Positions 37,444 through 45,930 of a DNA stretch of 64,000 nt are shown one piece after another. The number at the start of each line of letters is the position of its first letter. The first letter of the stretch is position 1. Location of the stretch: assembly GCA_963801715.1 (NCBI GenBank), contig CAWDGB010000011.1:56805-120804 (forward strand), in the 5' to 3' direction. This DNA comes from CAVVJA01 sp963801715 (lineage in GTDB: Bacteria; Actinomycetota; Actinomycetes; Mycobacteriales; Jatrophihabitantaceae). The notes beneath the pieces were generated by a model that saw only the letters and a list, made by a program, of their open reading frames with translations, ran no database searches and had not been told where the DNA came from. The position numbers and the translations under genes are program-made.

Positions 37444-37825
37444 CAGCGGTATCCCACCTTCCTGTGGGCCACACGCGGGGCCGATCGTGGGATCGGGCTG
37501 GTCGATCTGCCGCGGCAAGTCAGTGATCAGTGACAGGCTCATCGCCGCGGTGATTGGGGTGCGAGATCGATGCTCCTATGCCTTGTCAAGCGTTGAGCTG
37601 ACGGTTTGTTGGCCTCATTTCTGAGCTGCGCGGGGGCTTTCTGGATTGGGCTGCTGGGTTTCGGACAAGACAGGGACGGGCCACTCGCGGTGGAGGGCAA
37701 GCTCTTATGAGGTCACGGCCAGCGGGGGTCAGGGTTTGGGCCGGGGACGGTCGACGAATCGTTCGCAGGCCAGCACGGATGCGGCAGCCGATTAGAGGGT
37801 CAGACCGTCCCCGGGGTCTGGGGGG
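37444..37825. other. noncoding flank downstream of the IS110 transposase
   Basis: About 380 bases without a gene. It includes a purine-rich stretch around 37640-37760 (for example GGACAGGGACGGGCCACTCGCGG) that is probably the noncoding 3' flank of the IS110-type element, since these elements carry long untranslated ends. No inverted repeats were found, as expected for IS110. Element boundaries cannot be fixed. Confidence 0.4.
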
Positions 37826-38872
37826 TTACCCGCCGGCCGGGCGCAGGTGGGGGTAGACCTCGCGGGCGATGTAGCGCTTGAGGCAGCGGATGATCTCTTT
37901 CTTGGACAGGCCTTCGGCGGTGCGCCGCGCGACGTAGGCCCGGGTCGGCGGGTGCGCGCTCATCCGGGTGATCACGATCCGCCATAAGGCGTGGTTGGCC
38001 TGGCGGTCACCGCCGGGGTTGAACCTGCGGCGGGTGACCTTCCCGGACGATGCGGGGATCGGGGCCACCGCGCACAGGTGCGCCCAGGCGGCCTCGGACC
38101 GCAGCCGTGCGGGCTCGTCCCCGGCAGCGACCAGCAGCATGGCGGCGGTGTCCGGCCCGACGCCGTATACGGCGAGCAGACCGGGTGCGTGAGTCGTGAC
38201 GAGCGGGACGATCAGTGCGTCGAGGCGCTGCAGCTGGGCATCGAAGAACTCCACACGGCGGGCCAACTCGCGCAGTGCGATCTGGGTGGCGTAACCAGGG
38301 ACGTCCCCGGCCCGGGGCCGCAACGCGGCCAGCTCGGCGACCAGCGCAGCCGGAGAATGCCGCGCGAACTGGGCCCGCAGCTCATCAGGCCCGGTCACAA
38401 TCAGCGCCCTGGCCTGGTTGATCGTCTGCGTCCGCTCACCGCGCGCACTGCGCTTGGCGACCATCAACGCCCGGATCGCCTCGACCGCACCATCGCGGCC
38501 TTTCGGCACACCGAGCGCTCGCCCGGACAGCGCGGCGCGGGCGGCGCTGACCGCGTCCAACGGGTCGGACTTGCCCTGCCGGCGGCGGTCTTGGCGGTCA
38601 CAACGATCCACCTCGACGACGCGGACCCCCGCTGCCCCGAGGTGCCGGGCCAGACCGGCGCCGTAACTGCCGGTCCCTTCGACCCCGACCAGATGCACGG
38701 TGCCGAACCCGCCCAGCCAGCCCAGCAGGCCGGCGTAGCCGACCGGGGTCGCCGGGAACTCCCTGACGCCGAGCATGCCGCCGATCGAATCCAGGGCCGC
38801 GGCGACGTGGGTGTCCGCATGGGTGTCCACACCGCCGGTGACAGCGCGTGTTTCTACGATGGTCAACGTCAT
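37826..38872 (-). CDS. IS110-family transposase
   Basis: 348 residues from ATG 38872 with GGAAAGGG upstream. The N-terminal DEDD RuvC-like domain is visible: GGVDTHADTHVAAALD, VGVEGTGSYG, and QGKSDPLDA with catalytic acidic residues. The C-terminal transposase_20 domain has GVGPDTAAMLLVAAGDEPARL and FNPGGDRQANHALWRIVITR with its conserved serine region (PASSGKVTRRRF). The reading frame is intact, so the element may be active. IS110 elements use a noncoding bridge RNA from their ends for target choice, so the flanks are of interest. Confidence 0.95.
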   Translation of the reverse strand: MTLTIVETRAVTGGVDTHADTHVAAALDSIGGMLGVREFPATPVGYAGLLGWLGGFGTVHLVGVEGTGSYGAGLARHLGAAGVRVVEVDRCDRQDRRRQGKSDPLDAVSAARAALSGRALGVPKGRDGAVEAIRALMVAKRSARGERTQTINQARALIVTGPDELRAQFARHSPAALVAELAALRPRAGDVPGYATQIALRELARRVEFFDAQLQRLDALIVPLVTTHAPGLLAVYGVGPDTAAMLLVAAGDEPARLRSEAAWAHLCAVAPIPASSGKVTRRRFNPGGDRQANHALWRIVITRMSAHPPTRAYVARRTAEGLSKKEIIRCLKRYIAREVYPHLRPAGG

Positions 38873-39266
38873 CCCTTTCCTTGGGTTGAGGGATGGCACG
38901 CACCGCTGAGCCGTCGGATCTGGCAACCCCGGCCTCTTGCACAGGTCAGGGAGATCAGATCGGCACAACCGGTGGTGCCACAACCTGGGGCCCGGCCGAC
39001 ACAACGGCTCTCACAACAGCCCGACCGGCGTCAGCCGAATCGGAAGTCAGGCCGGGACCCAGGCCGCCGACGCTACGCGCGCACCGAGCCGAAGCCCGGC
39101 AAGCAGAGCCGGAAGCACTAGCTACAGCCTCCCTGCCGACTATGTGTGCCGGCCGTCGTTGGTTAAACTCCGTCGCGGCGTTGATATTGCGTGCGGGGTA
39201 CGATCCGATCAGCCCGAGCACGCCCTGCGTCGGAGCCTACGAACGCGACACCGCAGCAGGGGATGC
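38873..39266. other. 5' flank of the IS110 transposase
   Basis: About 390 bases between the IS110 transposase and the broken HTH gene. No gene is recognised. Part of it probably belongs to the IS110 element's noncoding end, the likely position of its guide RNA. The exact end is not visible. Confidence 0.4.
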
Positions 39267-39441
39267 GTGAGTAGGATCGGCATATCGGGACCTACCCGCA
39301 CCCACGTCGCGGCGCACGAGGCCGTTCTGCTGTACCTCCCGAACGCGCCATAGAGCCGACCAATGCTGGCCGAAGGGTAAGACGATCGCCGAAAAGACCG
39401 GTCTCAGCTACACAACCGCTCGCGAGTCGCTGGCCACGCTA
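39267..39441 (+). pseudogene. small winged-HTH gene, 5' part, split by the IS630 element
   Basis: From GTG 39267 (GCAGGGG upstream) the reading TRTHVAAHEAVLLYLPNA passes a one-base frame change near 39350 into DQCWPKGKTIAEKTGLSYTT and ARESLATL, a helix-turn-helix (recognition helix around LSYTTARESL). It is cut at TA 39440-39441, where the IS630 element begins. Joining the right flank at 40582 gives LGHRGLIRECGYNRWPR and a stop at 40630, a plausible wing. The intact protein would be ~75-80 residues. It resembles small phage or plasmid regulators, but the family is not certain. Confidence 0.5.
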
Positions 39442-40581
39442 GTGTCGTGCGCCGTTAATCCGTTGTTGAAGTCGTAGAATTGGTGGGTGGCGAGGACGGG
39501 ACGGCCGAAGGCCGAGTTGACGTTGTCCGAGGCGGAACGTGCGCAGTTGCTGCGCTGGTCGCGGCGGGCGAAGTCGGCGCAGGCGTTGGCGTTGCGGTCG
39601 AGGATCGTGTTGGCGTGCGCGGCGCCGGGTGCGTCGAACAAGCAGGTCGCGGCTGATCTTCGGGTGTCGGCGAACACGGTGAACAAGTGGCGTGCGCGGT
39701 TCGTGGCCAAGCGGTTGGACGGGCTTGTTGATGAGCCGCGTCCGGGCCGGCCACCGTCGATCCTGTTGGACCAGGTCGAAGAAGTGATCACCGCGACGTT
39801 GGAGCAGACCCCGGCGGATGCCACGCACTGGTCCCGGGCCTCGATGGCGAACAGAACCGGGCTGTCGAAATCGAGCATCGGCCGTATTTGGCGGCGTTTC
39901 GAACTCAGACCGCATGTCAGTGAGGGGTTCAAGCTGTCTACCGACCCGCTGTTCGTCGACAAGGTCGTCGACGTCGTCGGGCTCTACCACGACCCGCCGG
40001 CCCGGGCCGTGGTGCTGTGCGTGGACGAAAAAAGCCAGATGCAAGCCCTGGACCGCTCCGCACCCGGTGATGCCGATGATGCCCGGCATGCCCGAACGGC
40101 GCAGCCACGACTACGCCCGGCACGGCGTGACCAGCCTGTTCGCGGCGTTCAACGTCGCCGACGGCACCGTGATCAGCGAGGTCCATCGCCGCCACCGCGC
40201 GATCGAGTTCAAGAAATTCCTGATCAGCATCGACAAGGCAGTGCCGGCCGAGCTGGACGTGCACCTGATCTGCGACAACCTGGCCACCCACAAGACCCCG
40301 GCGATCAACACCTGGTTGGCCAACCATCCACGCTTCCACCTGCACTTCACCCCGACCGGCTCGTCCTGGATCAACCAGGTCGAACGCTGGTTCGGCTACC
40401 TCACCGACCAACTCCTCCGCCGCGGCGTGCACAAATCCGTGCACGCACTGGAGAAAGACGTCCGCGACTGGATCAAGATCTGGAACCAAGACCCGAAACC
40501 ATTCGCCTGGACCAAAACCGCCGAAGAGATCCTCGACTCCCTCGCCAGATATATCTCACGAATTACTGACGCGGGACACTA
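39440..40581 (+). mobile_element. IS630-family insertion sequence with TA target duplication
   Basis: Imperfect terminal inverted repeats of ~22 bp: GTGTCGTGCGCCGTTAAT inside the left end and ATTACTGACGCGGGACAC inside the right end, matching at roughly three quarters of positions. Each is flanked by TA (39440-39441 and 40580-40581) inside CTAG, as expected for IS630/Tc1 elements that duplicate TA. Total ~1.14 kb. It carries a single transposase gene that now has one frameshift. Confidence 0.8.
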
Positions 40582-40582
40582 G
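39487..40582 (+). CDS. IS630-family transposase, one frameshift
   Basis: The N-terminal HTH part (TLSEAERAQLLRWSRRAKSA ... SNKQVAADLRVSANTVNKWR) and the first catalytic Asp region CVDEKSQMQALDRSAP read in the first frame. From VMPMMPGMPERRSHDYARHG onward the next frame carries the second Asp (VHLICDNLATHK) and the catalytic Glu (SSWINQVERWFGYL), ending at 40582 inside the duplicated target TA. The change lies at the CCC run 40063-40065, where one extra C accounts for it. The A6 run at 40028-40033 is not the shift point. About 364 residues restored. As printed the transposase would be inactive. Confidence 0.88.
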
Positions 40583-40597
40583 GACACCGTGGGCTAA

Positions 40598-40743
40598 TCA
40601 GGGAGTGTGGTTATAACCGGTGGCCACGATGACCGTCTCGCCGTCAGGTCCCCTTGCGAGCTCCGCGCTACCCAGCGTCCATACCACCTTGTCGAGGCGG
40701 CTGATATGGATCCCGGTTTGGATCGCAGGTGGTTTACCGGGGC
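40598..40743 (-). pseudogene. possible C-terminal fragment of a flavin monooxygenase
   Basis: Leftward reading IHISRLDKVVWTLGSAELAR, then GETVIVATGYNHTP, recalls the ATGYNHTP signature of flavin-containing monooxygenases. Only ~48 residues are open, a stop follows directly, and no other FMO motif is seen. It overlaps on the opposite strand the proposed 3' end of the broken HTH gene, so one of the two readings may be chance. Confidence 0.3.
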
Positions 40744-41035
40744 GTACTCATCGTCAGAATTCGACTTCTCGCAGCGGCCAGGAAGGACCTTGCGATACTC
40801 AACGACGCCCAAGCGCAGCGAAATCGTCTCACCGATCCTGGCGGACGTGCGGCAATCGTCGCGTGGGAACCGTGGCGATTGGTCCGCTCGTGGCAGCCGC
40901 GCGCATGGGTCCGCCGGCGTCGTCAGTAGTGGACGTGACCGACGTGCCAACTGGAGTGATGCCGTGCGGCCACATCGCGAAGTCGACGGCGAGCCAGAGA
41001 CCACCGTGCGAGCTGGGAACGTCGTGTGCCCTGAG
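40744..41035. other. intergenic region
   Basis: About 290 bases upstream and downstream of debris; no gene recognised on either strand. Confidence 0.4.
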
Positions 41036-41473
41036 CTACGGGGAAAAAGAAGGCTCATCGGCGAAGTCCCAGGTCCGAAGTACACCAGGGGCGATACGAA
41101 GCGTCAGCTGCGTCGCCGGGTCAATGGGGTCGAGCCACGCTTTGCTCCGCTCTGCGCCGATGTAGCGTGCGCCCATCCGCCGCAGCGGCGCGAGATCAAC
41201 ATCCGTCGGCACGATCTCAGCGCGACCGCGCACCTCGACGCCGGCGCAAGGAAGTGCAGTATCGGCTACGACGACACTGACACGCGGATCGCGTTTGATA
41301 TGACGCGCTTTTGCGTCACCATCGAAAACGACGATGGTGAACGCTCCGTCACGCCATTCGTGCCAGACCGGTGATAGCAGTGTTGTGCCGTCCGCATAGT
41401 TCGTCGCCAACGTTGCGAGTAGCGGTTTGTTCAGCAGATCGCTCAGTTCGTCAAGTGTGAGATTCTTTCGCAT
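41036..41473 (-). CDS. PPOX-class (split-barrel) flavin/F420 oxidoreductase
   Basis: 145 residues from ATG 41473. The split barrel begins LLNKPLLATLATNYADGTTL, continues SPVWHEWRDGAFTIVVFDGD and AKARHIKRDPRVSVVVADTA, then GVEVRGRAEIV, and ends APGVLRTWDFADE. These blocks match PPOX-class F420-dependent oxidoreductases, of which this window has two (the other at 34.1 kb). They reduce small electrophiles or biliverdin-like substrates. No partner genes are adjacent. Confidence 0.88.
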   Translation of the reverse strand: MRKNLTLDELSDLLNKPLLATLATNYADGTTLLSPVWHEWRDGAFTIVVFDGDAKARHIKRDPRVSVVVADTALPCAGVEVRGRAEIVPTDVDLAPLRRMGARYIGAERSKAWLDPIDPATQLTLRIAPGVLRTWDFADEPSFSP

Positions 41474-41964
41474 CTAGGCCCCCTGGTCTCCGCGAGGGAT
41501 CGTTCATCGACCACGCACAGATTCGCACGGTTACCTGACGATAGTTGCGCTCAGACTGCGGCGGAAGCGTGAGCGCGACTGTCTGGCGCGGAAGCATCGA
41601 GCCGGGTTCCGACTCCAGTTTGCAGCGGAGCAACGGGGCGCTTCCTACTGCCGAGCGCGAGCGATGGCGGGTCGCCAGACCGGCTGTCGGCCTGACCCTC
41701 GGCGCTAGGTCCGTTGATCTTGGGAGGGATTTTAGCTGGTCGCCGATCGGCGTCGGGTCTGGCATAACTTCATCGTCCTGCGCTATGTCACCGGATAGGA
41801 GACCGACCGGCGAGCATGCCGAAGGTGTTCGCTCAAGCCGATCCGCCCTTGTCGGGAGACGACATTGACCCCCCACGAACGAGCGGTGGCTGGGTCGAAA
41901 ACGTCACACACTGGGCCGGGCTCGCCTGCGCAACGACCGGCCAGGACCATTCGCTTGGGACGAG
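41474..41964. other. intergenic region
   Basis: 491 bases with no recognised gene. A ~50-codon rightward reading from ATG 41817 is open but has no recognisable feature. Confidence 0.4.
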
Positions 41965-42159
41965 TTAGGTGTTGAGCTGCGTTTCGTCTGGCGTGTCCGC
42001 GTCGTCGTCTGATGCTCGACGGTGCCGTGCCAAATACGCTTCTTCGTTCTCCCGACCGTCCGGCCGGGCAACCACGACAGGTTCCCGCCATCCGTCGTCC
42101 CTGGCCTGATCGCCTGCTTCTGACTCGTGCGCGCTGCTTGCCGTCGTCATGGGACCCAT
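41965..42159 (-). CDS. possible small acidic hypothetical protein
   Basis: About 64 residues from 42159 (MGPMTTASSAHESEAGDQAR ... HRRASDDDADTPDETQLNT). Charged, low complexity, disordered in appearance, with no hydrophobic core. It has no recognised family and only weak start context. Listed because its composition looks protein-like. Confidence 0.25.
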   Translation of the reverse strand: MGPMTTASSAHESEAGDQARDDGWREPVVVARPDGRENEEAYLARHRRASDDDADTPDETQLNT

Positions 42160-42447
42160 CTGAAGGCGATCCGGCCGCCGCTGACTCTTTCGAGCCGGCC
42201 TCTGGCCGGACGTACTACACGCGGCCGACCAACGGGCCAAACGGGCTGGACCGACCAGCCCAGTTCGCGGCTCTTGCGGCCCCTTGTAACGGCGAGCAAA
42301 CTATTGCCCGTGCCCGACGGCGGCTCGGCCCGCGTGTGCTTGCGGCGTACAAGTCCCCTTCTGCGTGGTTGACGATCACTCCTGCGCTCGACACGATAGG
42401 ACAGCGCGATCATGTTTCATCGGCTGTGAACCTTGGGAGGGATGACG

Positions 42448-42855
42448 ATGACTACGCCAGACGGCGCCACGACGGTGAAGCTGTTTCTCGAAGCAGTCCT
42501 GGCGGGTGACGTTGAGACGGCTATGTCCTACGTCGATGACGATGTCGAGATGAACACCGCGGAGCATCACCCGTTTCTGCCGGGCCAGTATCGGGGACGC
42601 CAGGGGTTCTTGGAGATTATCGCGAAGATTGGGGAAGTGCTGGACGGCTTTCGGTTCGACGTCCAGCGCGTGCTGGCGTGCGGAGATGTGGCGGTAAGCC
42701 AGCTGCGTTACTACGGCACGGTCAAGCACAACGGACGCAGCCTCGACGTGCAGGCAGCGTTCATCTGGGACGTGCGCGACGGGAAGGTGATACGTAACCA
42801 GGAGTACGTGGACACCCTGCAGTTCATGAATGCCTGGCAAGCCAGCGACTCATAA
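42448..42855 (+). CDS. SnoaL-like (NTF2-fold) protein
   Basis: 135 residues. ATG 42448 is chosen over ATG 42442 because GGGAGG at 42435-42440 leaves a proper gap only for the second. TVKLFLEAVLAGDVETAMSY, DDDVEMNTAEHHPFLPGQYR, GRQGFLEIIAKIGEVLDGF and AAFIWDVRDGKVIRNQEYVD form a complete ketosteroid-isomerase-like NTF2 fold. Catalytic Asp/His candidates exist but the substrate is unknown. Unlinked to other genes. Confidence 0.85.
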   Translation: MTTPDGATTVKLFLEAVLAGDVETAMSYVDDDVEMNTAEHHPFLPGQYRGRQGFLEIIAKIGEVLDGFRFDVQRVLACGDVAVSQLRYYGTVKHNGRSLDVQAAFIWDVRDGKVIRNQEYVDTLQFMNAWQASDS

Positions 42856-43194
42856 CCGCACCACGGATTCCCAGCAAGGGCTCGTCGCACGCACGCGAGT
42901 GAGTTAGACGCGTCCAGCGTCTGCCCGGCGCTGAGCACGGTTTACCCGGAAGCGCTCGGGCCGTTGGCGACCGGGGTGTGGGGTCGTACCCTGCGGGGCC
43001 GGTGTGACCCGATCGGAGCGTCAGGCGAGGTGAACGCAGCGCCGCCGTGAGTGGTCGAGAACATGCAGGGTCATGATCGCGCACGGCCTGGCGGTGGAAG
43101 TTGATGGTGGCCCTCCGGGGCACCATCATTTCTGGTGTGGAACCGACACGGCCATATCTGCTGCCCTGGGTCGAGAGCCCTCAGGCGTCGCGTC
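42856..43194. other. intergenic region
   Basis: 339 bases without a recognised gene or RNA. GC-rich; no operator or terminator identified. Confidence 0.4.
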
Positions 43195-43629
43195 ATGTCA
43201 GATCGGCGGCGGCGCTTCGCGCGCTTCGCCGTCGAGTCGGCCGAGGTCACCGACGATCATCGGCGTCAACTGCTGAACAACGCAGGCTCGTACGTATCTG
43301 ACGCTGCCGGCAAGTACAAGACGCGCTACCGGAGTGCGGGTGTGCTGTCGCTGGAGGCACATGCTCTGGTGCCAAAGTGGCGCTCAGCGCTGCGTCACGA
43401 TCATGTGACGACGCGAAGATCAATCCTGGCGCGCCCCGCTTCTCCAGGCGCAGACGTCGAGGCGACCCTCCGGTCAGTGATCTCTTGCACCGTGACCAAG
43501 TCTGAGCACGAGCGCCTGACCAAGTTCGACGACACCTGCGCTGGGTGGGATCGTTACATGGCCGCACGCATCGACGTCTACGACATGGCGACCGGCACTC
43601 GGTTCATCCAAGACGGCCAATACGCGTGA
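43195..43629 (+). CDS. hypothetical protein
   Basis: 144 residues from ATG 43195. Basic N-terminus (SDRRRRFARFAVESAEVTDD), then LEATLRSVISCTVTKSEHERL-type segments (VEATLRSVISCTVTKSEHER) and TKFDDTCAGWDRYMAARIDV, YDMATGTRFIQDGQ. Composition is protein-like and the frame is long, but no family is recognised. No signal peptide or membrane helix. Confidence 0.5.
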   Translation: MSDRRRRFARFAVESAEVTDDHRRQLLNNAGSYVSDAAGKYKTRYRSAGVLSLEAHALVPKWRSALRHDHVTTRRSILARPASPGADVEATLRSVISCTVTKSEHERLTKFDDTCAGWDRYMAARIDVYDMATGTRFIQDGQYA

Positions 43630-44039
43630 GCCGCCATACAAATCAATCTGCGCGGATAACCTCTCTGCGGCAGAACTGCCGCCCAGTGTCCCAGATCGAC
43701 GGCTCGGGTTGCTATCCGTTGCTAGATTGACGGTCACGCTGACGGGCGCCGCGCGGCGGCAGGTCGGTCATGTTGCCGGCGGTTGTCTGTTCATCGACGA
43801 CGCGGAGCCGACCAGCCTTGACATCGCCGGTGCCGTGGTGTTTCGCCTAACGCTGACGTCTGGCGAGCCGTTTGACGGCGAAGTCAGTGACGCCAACGGA
43901 CCCGGACGGCAGCCGGCCTCGGATCGGTCCGGTTCAGGACTGACCAGCCACGGCCGCCAGGAGGCAACCACCGCCGACCTGTCCCCGCCATCGCGAAGCG
44001 GGCCCCTGATCTGGACCCCCTGATGGCCACAATCGGAGC
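43630..44039. other. intergenic region
   Basis: 410 bases. A rightward reading (ARRQVGHVAGGCLFIDDAEP near 43750-43810) is open but unrecognised. No RNA or repeat seen. Confidence 0.35.
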
Positions 44040-44565
44040 ATGGACCCCATTCCCGATCTGGTGCCGGTGCTCGTGCTGTCCGGGTCGGTGGGAAGCGCCA
44101 AGTCGACCATCGGGCGCTGTGTGGCCCGGATGCTTCGTGACGACGACGTCCCGCACGCTCTGGTCGATCACGAGTGGCTGGTGTATTCGTGGCCGGTTGC
44201 GCCCGACGATCGGTGGAACGAGCTGGTCGCATCCCGGAATCTCGCCTGCATCTGGTCGAACTTTCACTCCGCCGGCGCCGAACGCCTGCATCTTCTGCCG
44301 GGTCCTGGAAGCGCTTCGTTATGTGACGGGCGCAATACCCGGCGCGGCGGCGACGGTCGTGCAGTTGCGGGTCCCGCTCGGGCTCATCGGGCAACGTCTT
44401 TCCAGTCGGGAGCCGGAGCCAGACTGGTATCTGGACGCGCGCCTCCTGCACTGCACCGGTCGGCTCGACGCATCCGATGTCGCGGACTTCGTCGTCGACA
44501 ACGGTGAGCGGGCACCGGATGACGTTGCCGCGGAGATCCTGGGCCTCGTGGGCTGGCTGAATTGA
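44040..44565 (+). CDS. P-loop nucleotide kinase-like protein, one frameshift
   Basis: From ATG 44040: PVLVLSGSVGSAKSTIGRCV is a Walker A loop (G-S-V-G-S-A-K-S-T) as in small-molecule kinases. It is followed by LRDDDVPHALVDHEWLVYSW and NLACIWSNFHSAGAERLHLL. Near 44275-44300 the frame moves and continues RVLEALRYVTGAIPGAAATV, VQLRVPLGLIGQRLSSREPE and RLDASDVADFVVDNGERAPD to the stop at 44565. The L-I-x-R-L-x-x-R-E lid-like segment fits kinases such as shikimate or gluconate kinase relatives. About 175 residues. Substrate unknown. Confidence 0.7.
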
Positions 44566-44632
44566 CCAATCGCCATCATCGTACGGCCGACGCCGAGGCA
44601 TTGTTGGTCGCCGTCGAACGCTTGCCGGGTGT

Positions 44633-45234
44633 CTAGCTGGCGATCTGGAGTTGTGCGGTGACGGCGCCGCGCAATGGCGAGACGGTGCCGAGCTCGTCGA
44701 ACACGGCCGCGACCGCGTGGCTGTCGCTGTCGAGAGCGCTGCAGCAGCAGGTGTTCATGCATCTGGGGTGGGGCCGTGTCCCAGCAGTGGCCGAGTGCGT
44801 GATCGATTGCGCGTTTGAGCTGCGGGCTAAGGCGAGGTCGCAGAGCGGTCCGCGGGACCGCAGATTCCAGCCGACGTCGCTGGCGTAGAGGTGGTGAATC
44901 GCATCCGGCCCGAACTGCATTTCGACGTGCCGTCGGATCTGGTCGAGGTCGATGCCGAGGGTTGCGAGCAGGGCGGCCGCGTCGAAGCGGGGACCGTCGC
45001 CGCGTCCGGAGCCGACGACGAGCCAGACGGCGTCACGGGCTCGCTGGGTCGTGACATCGTGCTCGGCCAGAAGCCGGGCGGTCGCGCGTGCCTCAGGCTG
45101 GGTCAGGGCGAGCAGCAGGTGTTCCAAACCGACGTAGCCGTGGCGGGCCAGTGCGGCTTCGGTGCGGGCGGCGGTGAGGACCGGGCGGATCGGCGCGAGG
45201 ACAGTGGCCCGGGAGGCAGGTTGCGCCGGCTCAT
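44633..45234 (-). CDS. Clp N-terminal-domain protein without ATPase, frameshifted
   Basis: ATG 45234 overlaps the stop of the upstream HTH gene by four bases (ATGA). The conserved Clp-N repeat 1 reads IRPVLTAARTEAALARHGYV and GLEHLLLALTQPEARATARL in a frame one base off the ATG. Repeat 2 reads LSPQLKRAIDHALGHCWDTA and MHEHLLL in another frame, then LDSDSHAVAAVFDELG back in the first, ending at 44633. So about three frame changes interrupt ~200 residues. Clp-N domains bind substrates, adaptors and antibiotics of ClpC-type chaperones. With no AAA module this would be a ClpC2-like decoy or adaptor. Confidence 0.7.
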
Positions 45235-45465
45235 CGCGTACGCCGTCCGGGCAGGCGGCGGTTCGCGTATTTCTTGTGCACCGACTGCCGGGTGATCCCG
45301 AGGGCGGCGGCGATGCGTTCCCAGGTCCAGCCGTGGGCGCGGGCCGAGGACACCTGCAGCGCCTCGAGTTGATCGAGCAGCTGCCGCAGCGCGACCACGG
45401 CGGCCAGCCCTATCTGCAGGATCGTCGTGGGCCGCGGCGGCCGCGAGTTGGGTTGCCTCACTCAT
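45231..45465 (-). CDS. small HTH DNA-binding protein paired with the Clp-N gene
   Basis: About 77 residues. ATG 45465 gives MSEATQLAAAAAHDDP; a one-base change near 45420 leads into LQIGLAAVVALRQLLDQLEA and GWTWERIAAALGITRQSVHK, a clear helix-turn-helix ending in KKYANRR. An alternative GTG at 45461 is in the HTH frame without the change but gives a less likely N-terminus. The start codon lies only three bases from a perfect 18-bp palindrome, so it probably represses itself. The same order, HTH before Clp-N, occurs within mycobacterial ClpC2 as a single protein. Confidence 0.75.
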
Positions 45466-45468
45466 GGC

Positions 45469-45486
45469 TGTCAGTTTGAACTGACA
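45469..45486. promoter_or_regulatory. perfect 18-bp palindromic operator
   Basis: TGTCAGTTTGAACTGACA, two exact 8-bp arms around TG. It sits directly upstream of the leftward HTH gene and about 90 bp before the rightward zinc-ribbon gene. Most likely the binding site of the neighbouring small HTH protein. Confidence 0.7.
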
Positions 45487-45495
45487 GGCGAGGTC

Positions 45496-45513
45496 TGTCA
45501 ACCTGGGCTGACA
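45496..45513. promoter_or_regulatory. second 18-bp operator copy
   Basis: TGTCAACCTGGGCTGACA: arms match at 7 of 8 positions and share TGTCA/TGACA ends with the first palindrome. Its centre lies 27 bp from the first, so two dimers would bind on nearly opposite to offset faces of the DNA (27 bp is about 2.6 turns). A shared operator for the divergent genes is likely. Confidence 0.65.
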
Positions 45514-45576
45514 ATAGTGTGTAGTGGTGGTTGGCTAATGCCGAGCGACGGGCATCGAGTCGAGGAGACGAAGGCG

Positions 45577-45930
45577 ATGACGGCGGCGACCGAATCAAAC
45601 CCGACCGAATCAACTGCGACCGAATCAACGCCGGCCGACGCTGAATCGGTGGGTGCGGGCGGCGGGACGGAGTGCTGGTGTTGCGGCCAGGACTATTCGG
45701 CTGAACAGCTGGTGCATCTGGGCAGTCATCCCGACGTCGCGGTGTGTCTGCCTTGCGCGCATTTCCTTCATCACCAGGCCCGGCAGCGGGAAGACGCGCT
45801 GCGTCCGTCGATCGCAAGCCGGCTGCGGGATGGTCTGCGCTGGGGCCGGCGCGTAGTGATGGAGCGCGGGTGGCATCAGCGTGCAGTGATCGGCCGGCCG
45901 TTGCGCTGGCTGGGCCAGCGTTTGCCTTAG
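45577..45930 (+). CDS. small zinc-ribbon protein
   Basis: 117 residues from ATG 45577 with GAGGAG upstream. A Thr/Glu/Ser-rich, probably disordered start (ATESNPTESTATESTPADAE) is followed by a metal-binding knuckle: ECWCCGQDY ... VAVCLPCAHFLHH, that is C-x-C-C then C-x2-C with nearby histidines. The end is basic (RLRDGLRWGRRVVMERGW). Divergent from the HTH/Clp-N pair across the twin operators, so probably coregulated with it. No family function is known to me. Confidence 0.75.
   Translation: MTAATESNPTESTATESTPADAESVGAGGGTECWCCGQDYSAEQLVHLGSHPDVAVCLPCAHFLHHQARQREDALRPSIASRLRDGLRWGRRVVMERGWHQRAVIGRPLRWLGQRLP

Noticed and set aside
37991..39121. Long rightward open frame opposite the IS110 transposase
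   Set aside because: Antisense shadow of a GC-rich transposase gene; the encoded protein is Arg/Gly/Pro-rich without motifs.
40028..40065. Programmed frameshifting at an A6 run in the IS630 transposase
   Set aside because: The conserved protein continues in the first frame for about ten codons past the A6 run; the change fits a single extra C at 40063-40065 instead.
43768..44601. 277-codon leftward frame opposite the kinase-like gene
   Set aside because: Opposite strand has a Walker A loop and kinase-like lid; this frame is Arg/Pro-rich without motifs.
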